A program made the position numbers and the translations under genes. The notes beneath the pieces were generated by a model. That model worked only from the letters and a program-made list of their open reading frames with translations. It was not told the origin of the DNA and ran no database searches. A stretch of 64,000 nucleotides of DNA from Cinnamomum chago. Its lineage: Eukaryota > Streptophyta > Magnoliopsida > Laurales > Lauraceae. Below are positions 35,210-47,118 of the stretch, piece after piece; position 1 is the stretch's first letter; each line of letters opens with the position of its first letter. Location of the stretch: positions 57,780,501 through 57,844,500 of the forward strand of contig CP142457.1 of assembly GCA_038049695.1 (NCBI GenBank). The letters run 5' to 3'.

Positions 35210-37875
35210 CCCCATGGAATTTGTGACATTCAGATAGTCCCAGTGAAGTCAAGTTCAAGCAACTATTAATTATTTGTCAGATTTTTCTTCCATTTTTATC
35301 TTCAATTTGGACTCATCACCATCAGCAAAGCCTTGCCCTAACTATGTTGGGATGAGCCAAATCCTTAAATAAGTTGCCCTTCATATCTATTTTCACTACC
35401 TCCATCCATGTCATCTTCGGCCTACCCATTCCCCTTGATGGGCCATCAACCTGCATAGCCAAACTTTTCCTTGCCGGCCTGTATTGAACATGCCCAAACC
35501 ATCTCAAATGGGTTTCTCTAATTTTAACCCCTATTGACGCCACCCCTAAATGCTCTTAAAAGTGCTCATTTCTAATTTTATCCTTCCTAGTTTTACCAAA
35601 AGTCTCATTTTTAATTTCAAGTTGGACTATCTTGTGAAAATCCAAATTTGTCCAAAGATAAAAAACAAAAGCCTTCTATCTAAGATCATACCAAAGCTTC
35701 AATATCATGTGCACTAAAAATGCATCATTCAAAAAGAAAGAAAGAAAGGCTAAAGAGAAATTCCAACGGTCTTTGTTTGTGGACTCTGATCCTGTATATT
35801 TCAAAATACGCAATTCATACATGTCATATTTGCACTTCAGTTTTACAAGTGAAATTCTTGTCCCAGGCTCCCAGCCATTTCCATGGTGTGTTCCTGGCTC
35901 CATGTCATATACATGCCATATCCGGGCTCTAGCTTGTAGAGAGAGAATCACAAAGCAGTATAGCATTTTAGCCTAGGCAAGAAAAATAAACTTGAATTTT
36001 GGAATCTCTCTCCTTCATTGGGAATGTGTACCATCATATTCCAACATTGACGACCACTTTAATTCCTCCAATAATTTTTTTTTTTTTTGAGGAACCCAAC
36101 AAAAAAGGGGAAAGAATATAGACCTGATGATTCATCTATAAAAGTTGAGTTCTGAAAATCCACGCTTCATTTAAGCCATTGACATTTAATATTTGTCATT
36201 CAACCACAGTGCTATTCAAAACCCTCAACACTATACAAGATTCATGACCATAACATATTCTCCAAAAACATGTGCATCTGATATCCATCATGAGATTACA
36301 GATGGGTGTAAAGGAAACTAATGGATTAGTAGCATTAGATCGGTCAGACTTCAAAGACAGAAAATAAGTAATAACTAAACATGACCAAAGTTAATCTAGT
36401 AAAGATCGATTTATTTCAGGCCTTGTGAATTATATGGAAGGCCACATTTAGCTCCTCAATAAGTTTGGGCTGAATAATTGTCTATCCAATCATCCTCCAC
36501 TTAGAACCTATGATACCTAGATACTTGTACAAGCCCAATGTATCCATGTCAAACCGATAAGACACGCATGTCATGTTTATCATATCCTACCTACCAAGTT
36601 TTCTTACTTCTCAACATAAGAAAGGTTAGAAAGTAACGTTAAAAATGACAATTTTATTAATTCAAATGTGATCTAAAGGAAAAATTAGGATACTTGTATC
36701 AGCATCCGATCCCTGTATCCATGTCCATGCCCATATCCGTATCGAAGCATAATAGCTAAGAACTCGAGACCCCACCTACACAACAAAAGTCCCATCTTGC
36801 ACTTGGTGCTCTCCAAATAGCACTCACTTAGAAACTCAGATCAGGATATCAGTCTAATCGGACAGAAACTCAGAGGCAAAGTTACAACAAAGTTAGATAG
36901 TGAGAAAATCAACAGAAAGGGGTTCATCTCCACATGGCACGAGAGGCTTAATTATGACTTTCGTAAGGTAGATTTATGATTTATGAAGATCGAGAGGGGC
37001 TGCTCTAATTAAAAAAACAGATGTTGCTGCAGACATATTCCTAAAACTTTACAGCTTGAAATACGAAAATTCCTACACTCATTTTCATGGTCGCAATTCA
37101 ACAGTTAAATCAGTTAAATCGAAACAATACATATCAACAAAATTATCCACCAAACACTACTTCTGAGAAGAAGAAGAAAAAAAAAAAAAACCGAAAGAGA
37201 TGAAAGACAAGGCTCCAACTTTTATGAAAAAAGAAAAATAAATAAAATCGCAGCATACATTAAAATAAATTAAAATTCAGATGAAACCCAAGTCTTCCAA
37301 TACCATGATATTGATATTGGCACAAACTTGAAATTAGAAGAAGAAACACAAGCCTCCAACTATCAAGACACCAAAAGAAAATGAGATTCAAAAAGATACT
37401 AAATTCCAATCTTCAAAATGAGACTCAAGTCACCAACTTTCAAGAAAAAAAAATCAACACAACAAAACCAAAATGAATTTTCAGAAGAAACCCAAGCACC
37501 CAACTCCATGACACCGAGTGGAAAATGAAATTTGCAGATAAACCCAAGTCTCCAAATAGCAAAAGAGAAAAAATGACATTTCTGATGGAATCCAAGTTCA
37601 AATTAAATGCATGGCACAAGACCCGAAACTCATCTCAAGAATCATATTTAAAAAAAAAAAAAAAAAGCTCGATATCATGAACCCAGAATAGAGGACATGG
37701 AGAATATAAGAACATACAGCTGCAGAGCTTCAAGGAACCTGTCATGCTCCTGCTCAGTCCAGCTCTCCCTGGATTTGGTAATTGTGTAGGGCTTTCGAAT
37801 CTTCTTGTTTGGGTCTTCCGCAGAAGAAGAGACGTTGGCTGTCGTGGCTAAAGAACCGAGGCCTGGAAGAGTCAT
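25894..37875 (-). CDS. RVE: REVEILLE-type single-MYB transcription factor (RVE6/RVE8 subgroup)
   Basis: Nuclear MYB-like factor of the CCA1/LHY relatives; the RVE8 subgroup activates evening-phased clock genes. Minus exons: 37875-37718, 35050-34993, 33271-33148, 33061-32885, 30115-30062, 29814-29702, 27990-27931 and 25998-25894; phases close to 282 aa. Residues 27-82 are the MYB domain: [14 protein letters not shown], then [19 protein letters not shown] and the diagnostic SHAQKYF at 75-81. A Pro/Arg-rich [15 protein letters not shown] tail follows. The C-terminal region, about 192-253, is the LCL block ([47 protein letters not shown]). It separates this subgroup from CCA1/LHY and RVE1/2/7. 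The stop overlaps a good donor (AGGTAAGAG), so an extra 3' exon is possible. The start is the first ATG in frame. Introns hold many transposable elements. Confidence 0.92.
26300..26384. repeat. Two-copy 40 bp tandem repeat in the last REVEILLE intron
   Basis: GCTCTGTT..TTTGATTG.G.ATCCAGTGCTTGC occurs twice in a row, with a short internal deletion in the second copy. No function is apparent. Confidence 0.7.
26845..27075. mobile_element. Nested transposon ends in the last REVEILLE intron
   Basis: TAGGGTTGCACATGG followed by GGGCTGG motifs (26847-26940) resembles a hAT left end. GGGTGTGTTCGGTTCAACTT at 26968-26987 resembles a PIF/Harbinger or hAT end, with an inverted AAAAAGCT/AGCTTTTTAAAA stretch to about 27070. 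I could not match opposite ends or target duplications. Confidence 0.4.
28605..28765 (+). pseudogene. RTE-type LINE reverse transcriptase fragment
   Basis: The plus strand translates to [19 protein letters not shown], then [10 protein letters not shown] and VGRRVNGWK before a stop. This matches the [10 protein letters not shown] and QVDGPRGRGRPK tail of plant non-LTR reverse transcriptases. It is a short 5'-truncated remnant opposite in strand to the host REVEILLE gene, in the intron between the exons at 27931-27990 and 29702-29814. Confidence 0.75.
29199..29527 (+). mobile_element. Complete TRIM retrotransposon
   Basis: Two direct terminal repeats, 29199-29314 (116 bp) and 29408-29527 (120 bp), both start TGTTGG and end TTATTACA. 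Directly after the first repeat is TGGTATCAAAATGG (29315 on), matching the initiator-methionine tRNA primer-binding site. A polypurine tract GTGAGGGGGAG precedes the second repeat. The whole is flanked by ATGAG at 29194-29198 and 29528-29532. With only 93 bp inside and no coding capacity it is a terminal-repeat retrotransposon in miniature. It lies antisense in a REVEILLE intron. Confidence 0.93.
31080..31785 (+). pseudogene. Degenerate LINE fragment including an RNase H-like tail
   Basis: The plus strand gives a frame-broken [15 protein letters not shown]-like stretch around 31100-31150, as in the zinc-binding region of plant LINE reverse transcriptases. Near 31600-31700 it gives [21 protein letters not shown], the conserved H-x5-N-x2-AD-x-L segment of LINE RNase H domains. 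Frameshifts and stops are frequent. It lies in the REVEILLE intron between exons at 30062-30115 and 32885-33061. Confidence 0.6.
33723..33958. repeat. Long near-perfect inverted repeat (fold-back hairpin) in a REVEILLE intron
   Basis: The left arm, about 33723-33836, is mirrored by the right arm, about 33846-33958, with a loop of about 9 bases. Arms differ at few positions (for example GAAAGTTAGCC against GAAAGTTGGCT). Each arm contains the unit GGAACTCTAATTGTATTAG twice. No target duplication is obvious. Transcribed RNA would form a duplex of about 110 bp. Confidence 0.92.
35128..35207. repeat. Compound (GT)n(GA)n microsatellite in a REVEILLE intron
   Basis: A short GT run passes directly into more than 30 GA dinucleotides. 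It lies about 80 bp upstream, in the sense of transcription, of the exon 35050-34993, so the intron carries a pyrimidine-rich (TC)n tract before the acceptor. Confidence 0.95.
35310..35650 (-). pseudogene. RTE-type LINE 3' end
   Basis: The minus strand encodes [20 protein letters not shown], then [22 protein letters not shown] and [10 protein letters not shown] before a stop at 35322. This is the C-terminus of an RTE-like reverse transcriptase, open for 73 codons and so fairly young. Plus-strand AGCAAAGCCTTGCCC and TATGTTGGGATGAGCC match the usual 3' end of these elements. It is 5'-truncated, as is normal for LINEs, and lies in REVEILLE intron 1. Confidence 0.8.
36600..37140. repeat. Intronic segment duplicated at 57.3-57.95 kb
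   Basis: This part of REVEILLE intron 1 matches about 57340-57945 in the same orientation. Shared stretches include CAAAAGTYCCATCTTGCAC, AGGATATCAGTCTAAT and CATTTTCATGGTCGCAATTC in identical order. The other copy has an additional insert of about 140 bp. It contains no exon. Confidence 0.8.
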
Positions 37876-37962
37876 GTCCAAGAGGGGGATTTAGGAAGAA
37901 ACCTTCTGCAGTCTCAGTGGAAAGGATTTACAGAATTCATACACATCGATATGTTCTGCCTA

Positions 37963-38000
37963 CTGCTTTCTGCTTTCTGCTTTCTGCTTTCTGCTTTCGT
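37963..38000. repeat. TTTCTGC heptamer repeat in the probable REVEILLE 5' leader
   Basis: Five tandem CTGCTTT units lie about 90-125 bp upstream of the REVEILLE ATG at 37875. On the transcribed strand this is GCAGAAA repeated. It may be in the 5' UTR or core promoter. I see no clear TATA box. Confidence 0.85.
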
Positions 38001-38753
38001 CTCGAGGAGTAAAAACCTGTAAAACGAACCGAGCCGAGTTGAATTAGTCCAAGCTTGAGCTTAGCTTGATTATAAGTTTAGTAGAGGTGTTAAATAAGTA
38101 GAGGATTTTACGGAAAAAATCCCAAAATTTGGAAATTTCTCGAAAAGAGTCCTAAAATATTGTGTAGTACAAAAGAGGTCATCCCGCCCAATTTTTTTAA
38201 TTTTTTATGCTTTTTTTTAGAAACTATAGCGTCACCATGGGCATCACTCGTCAGAGCATTTCCTAATGTCTTCTTCTTCCTCTCCTCCCTAAGTCACAGT
38301 TTACTTATTTGATACCAAATTATGACAAAAAAATTACATATGATTAGATTTATAACGGGGCTTTGAAATTCAGATTTTTTAGAAATTTAAGTGTATTTCA
38401 TCATTTTCACCCTTGCAACCAAACACAAACCAACAACCATATAGTTGTTATGACAATGAGCACCTTCCACCAGACTCTTTCTCTTCAAATACTGATCACA
38501 CATAAGATTATGTCATACAAAGAAAAACTCAACAATTCTAGAGCATTATTAAATGTAAAATAACATAATATAGAGAAGTCATGTCTCAACCCAAATTGAT
38601 TCAAACCATTTGATCTGTTCATATCTCCATTACTAGAACATCACTTAAAACAAAACTGCTCCAAAAGTTCAAACACTAAAATATTTAAAAAAAGGATAAA
38701 TAGCACAAGTTCAAGCCTTCAAAACTAGCAATTGCATAGAGGTCCAACACTGC

Positions 38754-39184
<431 letters not shown>

Positions 39185-41109
39185 AGTTGATCTTCTTGGA
39201 ATCGGAGAAGGAGAAAGAGGAGGAGGAGAGGAAGAAGGAGAGACCATGAGATGTCGTGACGAGTGACGCTAGCGTTGCTCCTCTCAAAATTGAAAAAAAA
39301 AAGTGAAATAAGGTATGACAGATGCCGTTGTATAATTTGCAAGGACCCTTTCTGAGGAATGACTAAATTCCGGGATCTTTCCAGTAAAATCCTCTATTAA
39401 GTATGATAACAAATTTTTTTAAGGAAATTTCGAAATAGCATAAAACTTTTGGCTGACTTTTAAAATAAATAAATGAAGATTTGTATATTTCAAAAGAGTT
39501 TAATAGTTTTTCAAAATTCTTTCAATCAAGTCATCACTATTAAAAAATTTAAAAAGAACAAAAATACCGTTATGTTATTTTTCAAAATCTTTTTAGTATA
39601 TCATTTGAGAGAAATGATCAAGTCCAATCCAAAAAACCTAGTGGAGCCCACTTTAGCTATATTTATGCATAGATGGTTAAAAAAGAAGAATTTATATGAA
39701 TTCCAAATGATTGAGAAACTAACTTCATTCAATAGTTATGATCATCAAAATCAAGTTGAAACTTGGGCCAAGATCAATTTTGGCATTTTCTTAGGTGACT
39801 AATGATCAAAAGAGAAAAACTCAGCATCAATGTTTTATTAATAAGGTCCATAAAGTGATTTTTGAATTGATTTTGGGGATGAAAAAAATATTTTTTTAAA
39901 AGATAAAACCTTGCCATAAGGGTTTCAAAAATAAAACTTATGCAGAGGACTTGATTAAAAATAATATGGAAAACATTTCTTCTTTTTTGAAATATTTAAA
40001 TCTTCATGTACTTCTTTTGAAAATGAACCAAAAGTTATATATTTCTTTGAAATTTTTCCTTCTTTTTTTTTTTTTTAACATAATGGCCCCCTATGGAAAA
40101 TTTTCTAATCCTGCCATTGTACATGTTACTATACTATATTTAATTTTTTTTTTCCTTAAGCCTTTTATAAACTTGATTTAATGTATTATGTAATAATTTA
40201 AAATAGATTCATTCTGTAATTATAATCATTTATACTGAAAAGTATACCTCATTGCACTAGTTTTTCATATGCCTAACGCATATCATGACCATGAGACAAA
40301 TTTAGGCAATATTTGGTCAATCCTTAAAATGGGAATTATTTGGTCAATCCTTAAAAATGGAAATTACATCCTTCTTTCAAGATCTTTCACTCTGAAGTCA
40401 AGGCTACCTTCAACCTAAATCATTTGTTCATTACATTAATACCTAAAATCCAAAACCCACCTAGTGCCAATCATTTGTTTCCAGGTAGCCTTTTAACACC
40501 TAGTATTAGCATAGGATGCCATTGATAAAATTTGATGTTTAGGCTTCAACATTTATTTCTAAGTTTCAATCATGTTTTGCAAAGGCGTAGATAATTGCCA
40601 ACAACACTCAACCATGAGTCACGGGTTATGTGTCAGACAAATTACAATCTTGTGACAAACAAATTACAATCTTGTTAAAGAGGAGAAAACAAGCATGGCT
40701 ACCATAACTCACCTAGGAGGCCCCTAAGTCAAGTAACTCTTTGAGAGTCTTGCAAAGTGCTCAGTAGAGACAAATTGAGTTTGCCTTTGAAATTGTGGAT
40801 TGATACTTTGACAATTTCTTCATGATTAGAATTTTCTGAACTCCAATGGTGTGGAAGACGCACCAAAGAGGATGAAGATAGACTCCTTGGTGTTAAGGTA
40901 ATAGAGTTGTGGGCAGGAAGAGTTCCCGCCAGAATACCAGCACCTTTGCCAATATTGTCATTTTCCGAACGTGTGTGACCAACAGTTGCTATGGAGAGGC
41001 TGGGTTGGAGGAGTGCTCTGGTTGAGTTTTTACTTTTCAGGCAGGCCTTCATAGCTTTGCAATCTTATGTTACAGAGATTTGTGTTTTATTTCGTTTCAT
41101 TTTTTTTTT

Positions 41110-41285
41110 TCCTAATGGGTAGCACAGTTAGTTTAGGACCACATTTTGTACCCGGAAATTGTAGGCTCGAAACTGCACTACCACACTAGGGCTAGAGGGG
41201 AGTTTACCCGACTTCCTTCTAACCCAGAGGGATTAGTCCAGCCCAAAAGGTTGAGAACCCTCCGATAACTTTTTAAAAAAAAACA
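41110..41285 (+). mobile_element. tRNA-derived SINE, older full-length copy
   Basis: It starts CCTAATGGGTAGCACAGTT (box A region). Then come GGACCACATTTTGTACCC, a box B-like GGCTCGAAACTGC, CACACTAGGGCTAGAGGGG, GATTAGTCCAGCCCAAAAGG and GAACCCTCCGATAAC, followed by an A-run. The order is identical to the element at 5018-5192, with many substitutions. Possible target duplications are TTTCGTTTCA and TTTCGTTTTCA. Confidence 0.85.
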
Positions 41286-43404
41286 GATTTTCGTTTTCAG
41301 TAAAATGGCTTCCGGCCTCCTCATAGGATTTGGTTGTTCACTTGATCTTGGACTTGAAAAAAATTGGTTTAATTTTTTTCTTCACACATGAAATCATTGC
41401 ACCAAATCATTGAAAACAAGAGACAGGGAGATGTGATTAAGAGGAATACGCAACATCAGGCCCGTGGCGTCAAATGATCTGGCTCGAAGATTTTGGAATC
41501 TTAACAACTATACATATAAAAACTTATTGTCATAGGATCAATTGTAATTAATGTTTGGATCAGGATCAAAATAATACCAGTGCTATTTCAAGGTTGACTT
41601 GGTATCTGAGGGGATTTGATTAATCATAGGTAGCAGCAAGCTTATTGAAATGAGAACTGGACGTACAGGATCTAGACTCCCATTTTTTATTGAAGTTGGT
41701 AGATCTGATCTACGCTTCCCAGCTATCCTATTTAATTTTTCTTTATTTATTTTGCTATGCTGGGCGACTCGTTCAGTGAGACTTTCAACTTGAACACCCA
41801 GAGAGATGAGAGATCGACCTGATCCTTGGATATATATATGAAATCAAGTGCCAAGTGCCAATACCACTCCACCATGAGTGCGTTGTCTCTAGCTATACTA
41901 TTTAACATAATTTATCTTTAAAACCTACCTGACTGATACCTCTTCCTTCCGAGCATTCCGACTTGGATTCAAACTCGGCTTATATATTTATTTATTGAGC
42001 TATTTTAGAATCTCATGCTCATCAAGGTTTTTTGGACTATAGATATAAGGGATTTCTGACAGATGAAGAATGCAATAAAACTGTTCTAGATTTGCAAGAT
42101 CACAATCCTTCTTCCTTCATTGCACTCATCAACAGTTATACTGTCTATTTGTCTGTCAAATTAAGCCATTAATTGTAAAATTTGAATAATCATATTTGAT
42201 AATTGTCACATCAATTCCATCTACCGCGTCAATGGTATGGAATCTGGATTCCTAAAGAATATTGAAAACATGTGTTTTTCCAGATTCCAGAAACTGTGCC
42301 TATGATTCTTATCATTGATTCCATTTTCAGAAAGCACAAATGTATAGTCTGTCTCATCTTATGGTCACTTCCATGCATCTCAATGACATGTCAGTTTGGA
42401 TACTACTATCGAAAGTCCCTTACCAACAAAGCTACTACGGGGATGCATCCCTTGTTGGTTATATGGAGGGGAGATGTCTCACCTCTAAGCTACTTAGTGG
42501 GTTGACAATCTTAGTTCCTTGATTTTAGTTACCTGGTTAGATTAAGTTACCATGAAAATAGCTTTTATTGAAAGTAGAATCATCTGATTAACCTTTCTTC
42601 ATTAGGTTATCCTCCTCATGTAACCATACAAATACCTGCTAATTGAGTTATTTCCCTCAATGACTAAGCAGAAAATCATCAGCCTCACAATAATTTCATT
42701 TAATGCAAGCAGCAACTGCTGACAGAGGAGTTATTTGAGTCTTTGATTCATCATCACCCGTACAATATCTCTATCTACCCCTTGAATACATGGCAGGTCC
42801 ATTCTAACCATTGCAAAAAAAAATTTTGAAAATTGACTTGGAAACGTCAGAGAGGCGAGTCCACTTGGACACTCGTCAAACTCATTGAACTTGCCCGACT
42901 CAGTCAGTCACCGACCCAAGTTGACTCTGACTCTGACCCAAGTTGCCACCCAGTGGATAAGGAAAAGGGTTAGGATCTTCCAACCTTAGAAAATGATCAT
43001 GATCATGAGCATCAGTATAATGTTAAAATAACAATCATCAGAAATACTAAATTAAAAGAAGATAACGATAGGATGTTGGCATGTGGAAATTTAGCAAAAA
43101 CTAGTGGTGCAGATGAGATTGTCTACTGACCCACTCGGACCAAAATATCTTATTTCTCTCATTTAAAAGTAAGAAAATATTAAAATGAGAGAGGCCTCAG
43201 CCTCAGCCCTTGGCGGGTCTTCTTCCTCGCCCACATGTATTCCACAATTGGGAAGCGTTGAAAGTGACTGCATTCCTTGGCAGTGAAATGATGTGGTCAG
43301 AAGGCCTCTCAATATGGGAAAAAACTAAAAAGTCTGAAATTGTCATAGAGAGAGTTAACTAATATGCCAAAAGCCGTACGGATGAAGACGATTTCGTAAC
43401 CGAC

Positions 43405-43530
43405 GGTTTTGCTATCGGAGGGTTCTTAGTCATGTGGCTAGACTAATCCCTCCTGATCTAAAGGAAAGCCGGGTAAGCTCTCATATAGCCTCAATGTGGT
43501 AGTGCAATTTCAAACATACAACCTCTGCAG
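43405..43530 (-). mobile_element. tRNA-derived SINE, 5'-truncated copy
   Basis: Plus-strand TATCGGAGGGTTCTTAGTC, GGCTAGACTAATCCCTCC, AAGCCGGGTAAGC and AATGTGGTAGTGCAATTTCA match the SINE body in reverse. The tRNA-like head is not recognizable. It lies between imperfect 20 bp direct repeats containing ATA(T/C)GCCAAAAGCC near 43370 and 43730. Confidence 0.7.
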
Positions 43531-44044
43531 ACCACCTTTGGGTTATAGACGTTCCCTCTTAGAAAGCTCACACCCTACGCTAGGTAGCCCTCTCCGCGGC
43601 GGCTCTCACTCTGGCGGTAGATAGTCATGTTCTACATTTTTTTAAACGGCTCTCCCTCTACTCCACATAGCCCCCTGGAACCCGGACGTGGAGGTTGGCT
43701 CTTATATCAAATATTATAAACTTAACCAATACGCCAAAAGCCCTAAGATTGATGGATTGCGTCAAATTAAATCTAATAATTATTTAGGACCGTAACAGAA
43801 ATACACGGCCACTCTGATAAGCCCATCGACATCGATCACTCTCCTCTTTGGAAACTAATAGGATGGCAAGCAAGAAATAGACAGCTTTTGATTGGACCCA
43901 AGAAGCTGGTCCCGCCCCACATGCAACCCAAACGGTCTATGATTGGTCCTTGGTCATGTGGTTGCCTATTTTGAAAACTACAAACACAACACACAACAGA
44001 TTACACGTGCCGTCTAGGACCACCCTTTTTATGTGTGGTTGGTG

Positions 44045-44240
44045 TTTTTTTTTAGCCATCGAGGGTTCCCAACTCTTTGGGCTGGAAGCTATATAAACAC
44101 TCCTATGGCCTTTAGATAGTAACACTAGTGGACTCAACCTTTGATTCCTGAAAAAGAGAGCACTAGAGGTCGATATCAAAACTTCTAGCTCCGGAAGAGG
44201 GATGAACCGTGGTCCTGACCACTCGGCCAACCCCTTGGAG
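44045..44240 (-). mobile_element. tRNA-derived SINE, divergent subfamily with target duplications
   Basis: On the minus strand it begins CTCCAAGGGGTTGGCCGAGT, then GGTCAGGACCACGGTTCATC, and ends CCAGCCCAAAGAGTTGGGAA, CCCTCGATGGC and poly-A. The middle differs from the other copies, which suggests a subfamily. Flanks TTTATGTGTGGTTGGT (about 44029-44043) and TTTATGTATGGTTAGT (about 44241-44256) are 14 of 16 alike. Confidence 0.8.
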
Positions 44241-45479
44241 TTTATGTATGGTTAGTTAGCATATGCATGTTCGTATGGGACCCGGGCTCTATGCTTCTAT
44301 CCTTCTAATAATGACAATAAAGGCCATATCAATATAAGTTGAAGTGTGGGCTCTTGCTATTTTGATTTCAAACCGGTCACAAACCTTCGTGACAATAATT
44401 TGCCATAGAAAAACAAAGTAAAGAATCTAGGACCATGCAGATAGGTTCTCTGTTTTGAAATATTTGATCATTATTAGTCTTATCTGAGCATCTACACAAA
44501 TTAGAGTGAGACTATTCGATTGATCATGGTGTAACACCATTACTTTTCAAAGCTGAACCGAGCAAATCATTGATTTTCCACACCATAATCAATCCAAAAG
44601 TGACAACCACTGAGTGGGAAGAATTGGGCCAATGCTGATACATAGCGTGAAACACAGGTGAGGTCGTGGACAAGTTGAACTTATGGGCACTCCACATGGT
44701 TCCAATTGAACCCAACACTTATTTATCAAGTTTGAAACTTCAACGTGAACCTTGATTCATAGGTTCAATTTGGGAGTTAGGATGGGTTGATGGGTTGAGA
44801 GCTTGAGATTGAATAAGCAGGTTGACAAGAGCATGTAGACTGAATTGTACCCGACCCATTAATTAATTGGCCTGGAAATGTCAAGCTGAGCCGAATATTA
44901 CTAATCGGTCTGGTTTGGGTCAGTAGGTCGCTCAGCATTCGCAACCTAATAACAAAAAATGCAAAAATGATGTATCCATATGTTAACAGTTGGCCAGCAT
45001 CCCAAAGCATAATTGATTGGATTGACATCTTGGCCCATTTTGTAAGAGCTTTTTATGGGCCGGGTTTGTGTGGGCCAGCTCTAAGAACCCAATCGCTATC
45101 CAATTTGGTTAGGGCTTCGTTGATGAATATATGGCTTATGAGGGCTTCTCAGAACAAGGGGCACAACCACACAGGTGCAATCACACCCCCGTTAAACTAC
45201 GATATGCTTTAAAAAATTCAATAAAAATTAGGCTCTACCCTCAAAATCCATATGAAAATCATCAGTTTACCGTCAAACCAAACTACCTATTAAAGTTCGC
45301 ACCCCTCAAACGATAATCCTGGGTCCGCCACTGCAGTCAGAACACCCCATGTCTATGCTGCTTTCTCCACATAACGGGGAATCCTTACAAGGGGGAAAGG
45401 GAGAACATCTTCTTAATCCCATGTAAGGGAGGAAATAGAGAAGTTTCTGGTATTTTCTTGAAGAAATTTGGTTCTTATT

Positions 45480-45804
45480 GACCTATTTGTTTGTATGGTA
45501 CACATAAGAATTCATAGTCAAATGAGCTCCACTGAAGGAGTACTATAGAGGTGAAGGGTGGAGGATGTGAGGTGAGGCTATAAATGAGACATTGAGACTA
45601 TCCTAGGATTTGAATAATATACTAGGTGATGGCTATATATATATTCATTTTCCATCTTTTCTTGATTTAATTTCCTTTAAAGGGGAGGTTATGTGATGGT
45701 TATTTTTTAATATTCACCTTTAATTCTTGATTTTTTTTTCAACTACTAATACAGATACATGTCTCAGAATTCCTAGGATTCAATTACATAAAACAAACGA
45801 GCCC
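45480..45804. mobile_element. Tourist-like MITE, second copy of the 18.6 kb family
   Basis: Same internal order as 18643-18966: CAAATGAGCTCCAC, a GGTGAGG purine stretch, ACTAGG.CGATGGCT-like sequence, TTAAAGRGGAGGTTATKTGATG, and an end CCTAGGATTCAATTACAT then AAACAAACGAGCCC. Length (325 bp) is almost equal to copy one. Terminal bases are mutated and no clean 3 bp duplication is visible, so it is older. Confidence 0.8.
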
Positions 45805-46473
45805 TGTGTTTTCAATGTGTAGCGTTAGTTAAAAATGACATTCATGAGGCTTGTAGTTTTTTAATCTATCTTTATTGTTTGTGCTAATTCGGGTGCCGGA
45901 GGGGAGAACCTAAACAAAACAGAAACTCCAAAGAATAAGTAATTCCAATAGACACTTCTGCTAGTAAAAATTTACCACTTGTTTGTGCAAGATATGGAAA
46001 CCCCAATCCCTTTCATATATGAGCTTCTTAGGTTGACTAAATCATGACTTCTTCAAAATCCCGTCAAGATGATTTTCAGACTCAATAAAGCCAATTTCAA
46101 TGTCAGTTTGCTACAAACTGACGTTCACAAAAAATCTGGGAAATGAAACACATGCACACGCACAAAACGCCGCCTGATACCTTCAACTGTTCCTTTTTAA
46201 CCCATATCAATATCAATATTGATGCACTAAGAAATACTACAGAGATTTTGTTTAGAGAAGTTTATAAGAAGATATAATTCAAATTTACGCCTCCATCTTG
46301 ATAGTATAAAGGTGGGGCTGCCTCTTTCCACATTTGCAACCTGCGAACAACAGACTGAAAATTTGATGGCGCCTGTATGTTCTTTAACAGTGGAAGCTAG
46401 CAGAAGAACAACAACTCTAAGACCTGGAATTTGCGAACATGCAGTGGTGTTTTCTGGCGAACCATCTTTCTGG

Positions 46474-47037
46474 TTATGACTTTTGCAGCATCATGCAAGG
46501 GTGAGGTGCGACCCTGTTCACACAACCAGGCTCCTTCACAGAGCCATTCTCCAACTGATTAAGCGAACCAAGTGACAAGCAGCTGAACTGAAGGTCTAGC
46601 TGATCACCAGCATCTGCAATTTTGTCATGAGGTTTCAATGTTTCGCGCCTTTGACTGCAATATACTTCCCGCAGACGATCCACTTCTTTTTGTAACAGGT
46701 CATGTTGAACTGCACTCAAGAGAACATATGTATTATTCTTGAAGAGAAGAAGGTTCCCTCTCCAGACAAAGTAAAACAATCATGAAATATCTCAATCTTT
46801 CTGTGGTGGTCTCAAAACCCTGTTACCAAACATGTGTGCGACCCTAGTACATACCATGGACATAGCAACTACTAGTTATAATACTAACTGCTCAGCAAAG
46901 AGTAGATAGTTTTAACTGTTAATTCTTTTCATTGGTTACAGGTTTTGGACACTAGATTCCCATTGACATGTTTTATAACCTTGCTGCTCATTGTAGTAGT
47001 TACTTCTATTGAAACTTGAAATAGCACTTTCACAAAT

Positions 47038-47118
<81 letters not shown>

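Larger units (their letters stand above)
39406..46473. other. Intergenic region between the Pack-MULE and the bZIP gene
   Basis: About 7 kb with no supportable gene. Open frames are short and lack motifs. Recognizable content is three SINE-family copies, one Tourist-like MITE, GGCCC-rich hAT-like fragments near 44.8-45.1 kb, and the short palindrome motif near 40.6 and 41.86 kb. A block around 39470-39800 shares order of motifs with 61070-61500 (AAGTCCAAYC, AACCTAG, GGTCCACTTGA-like), suggesting another dispersed repeat. Confidence 0.5.

Noticed and set aside
37876-38090. TTG-initiated extension of the REVEILLE protein by two residues
   Set aside because: An ATG two codons downstream at 37875 is available and plant nuclear genes rarely start at TTG.
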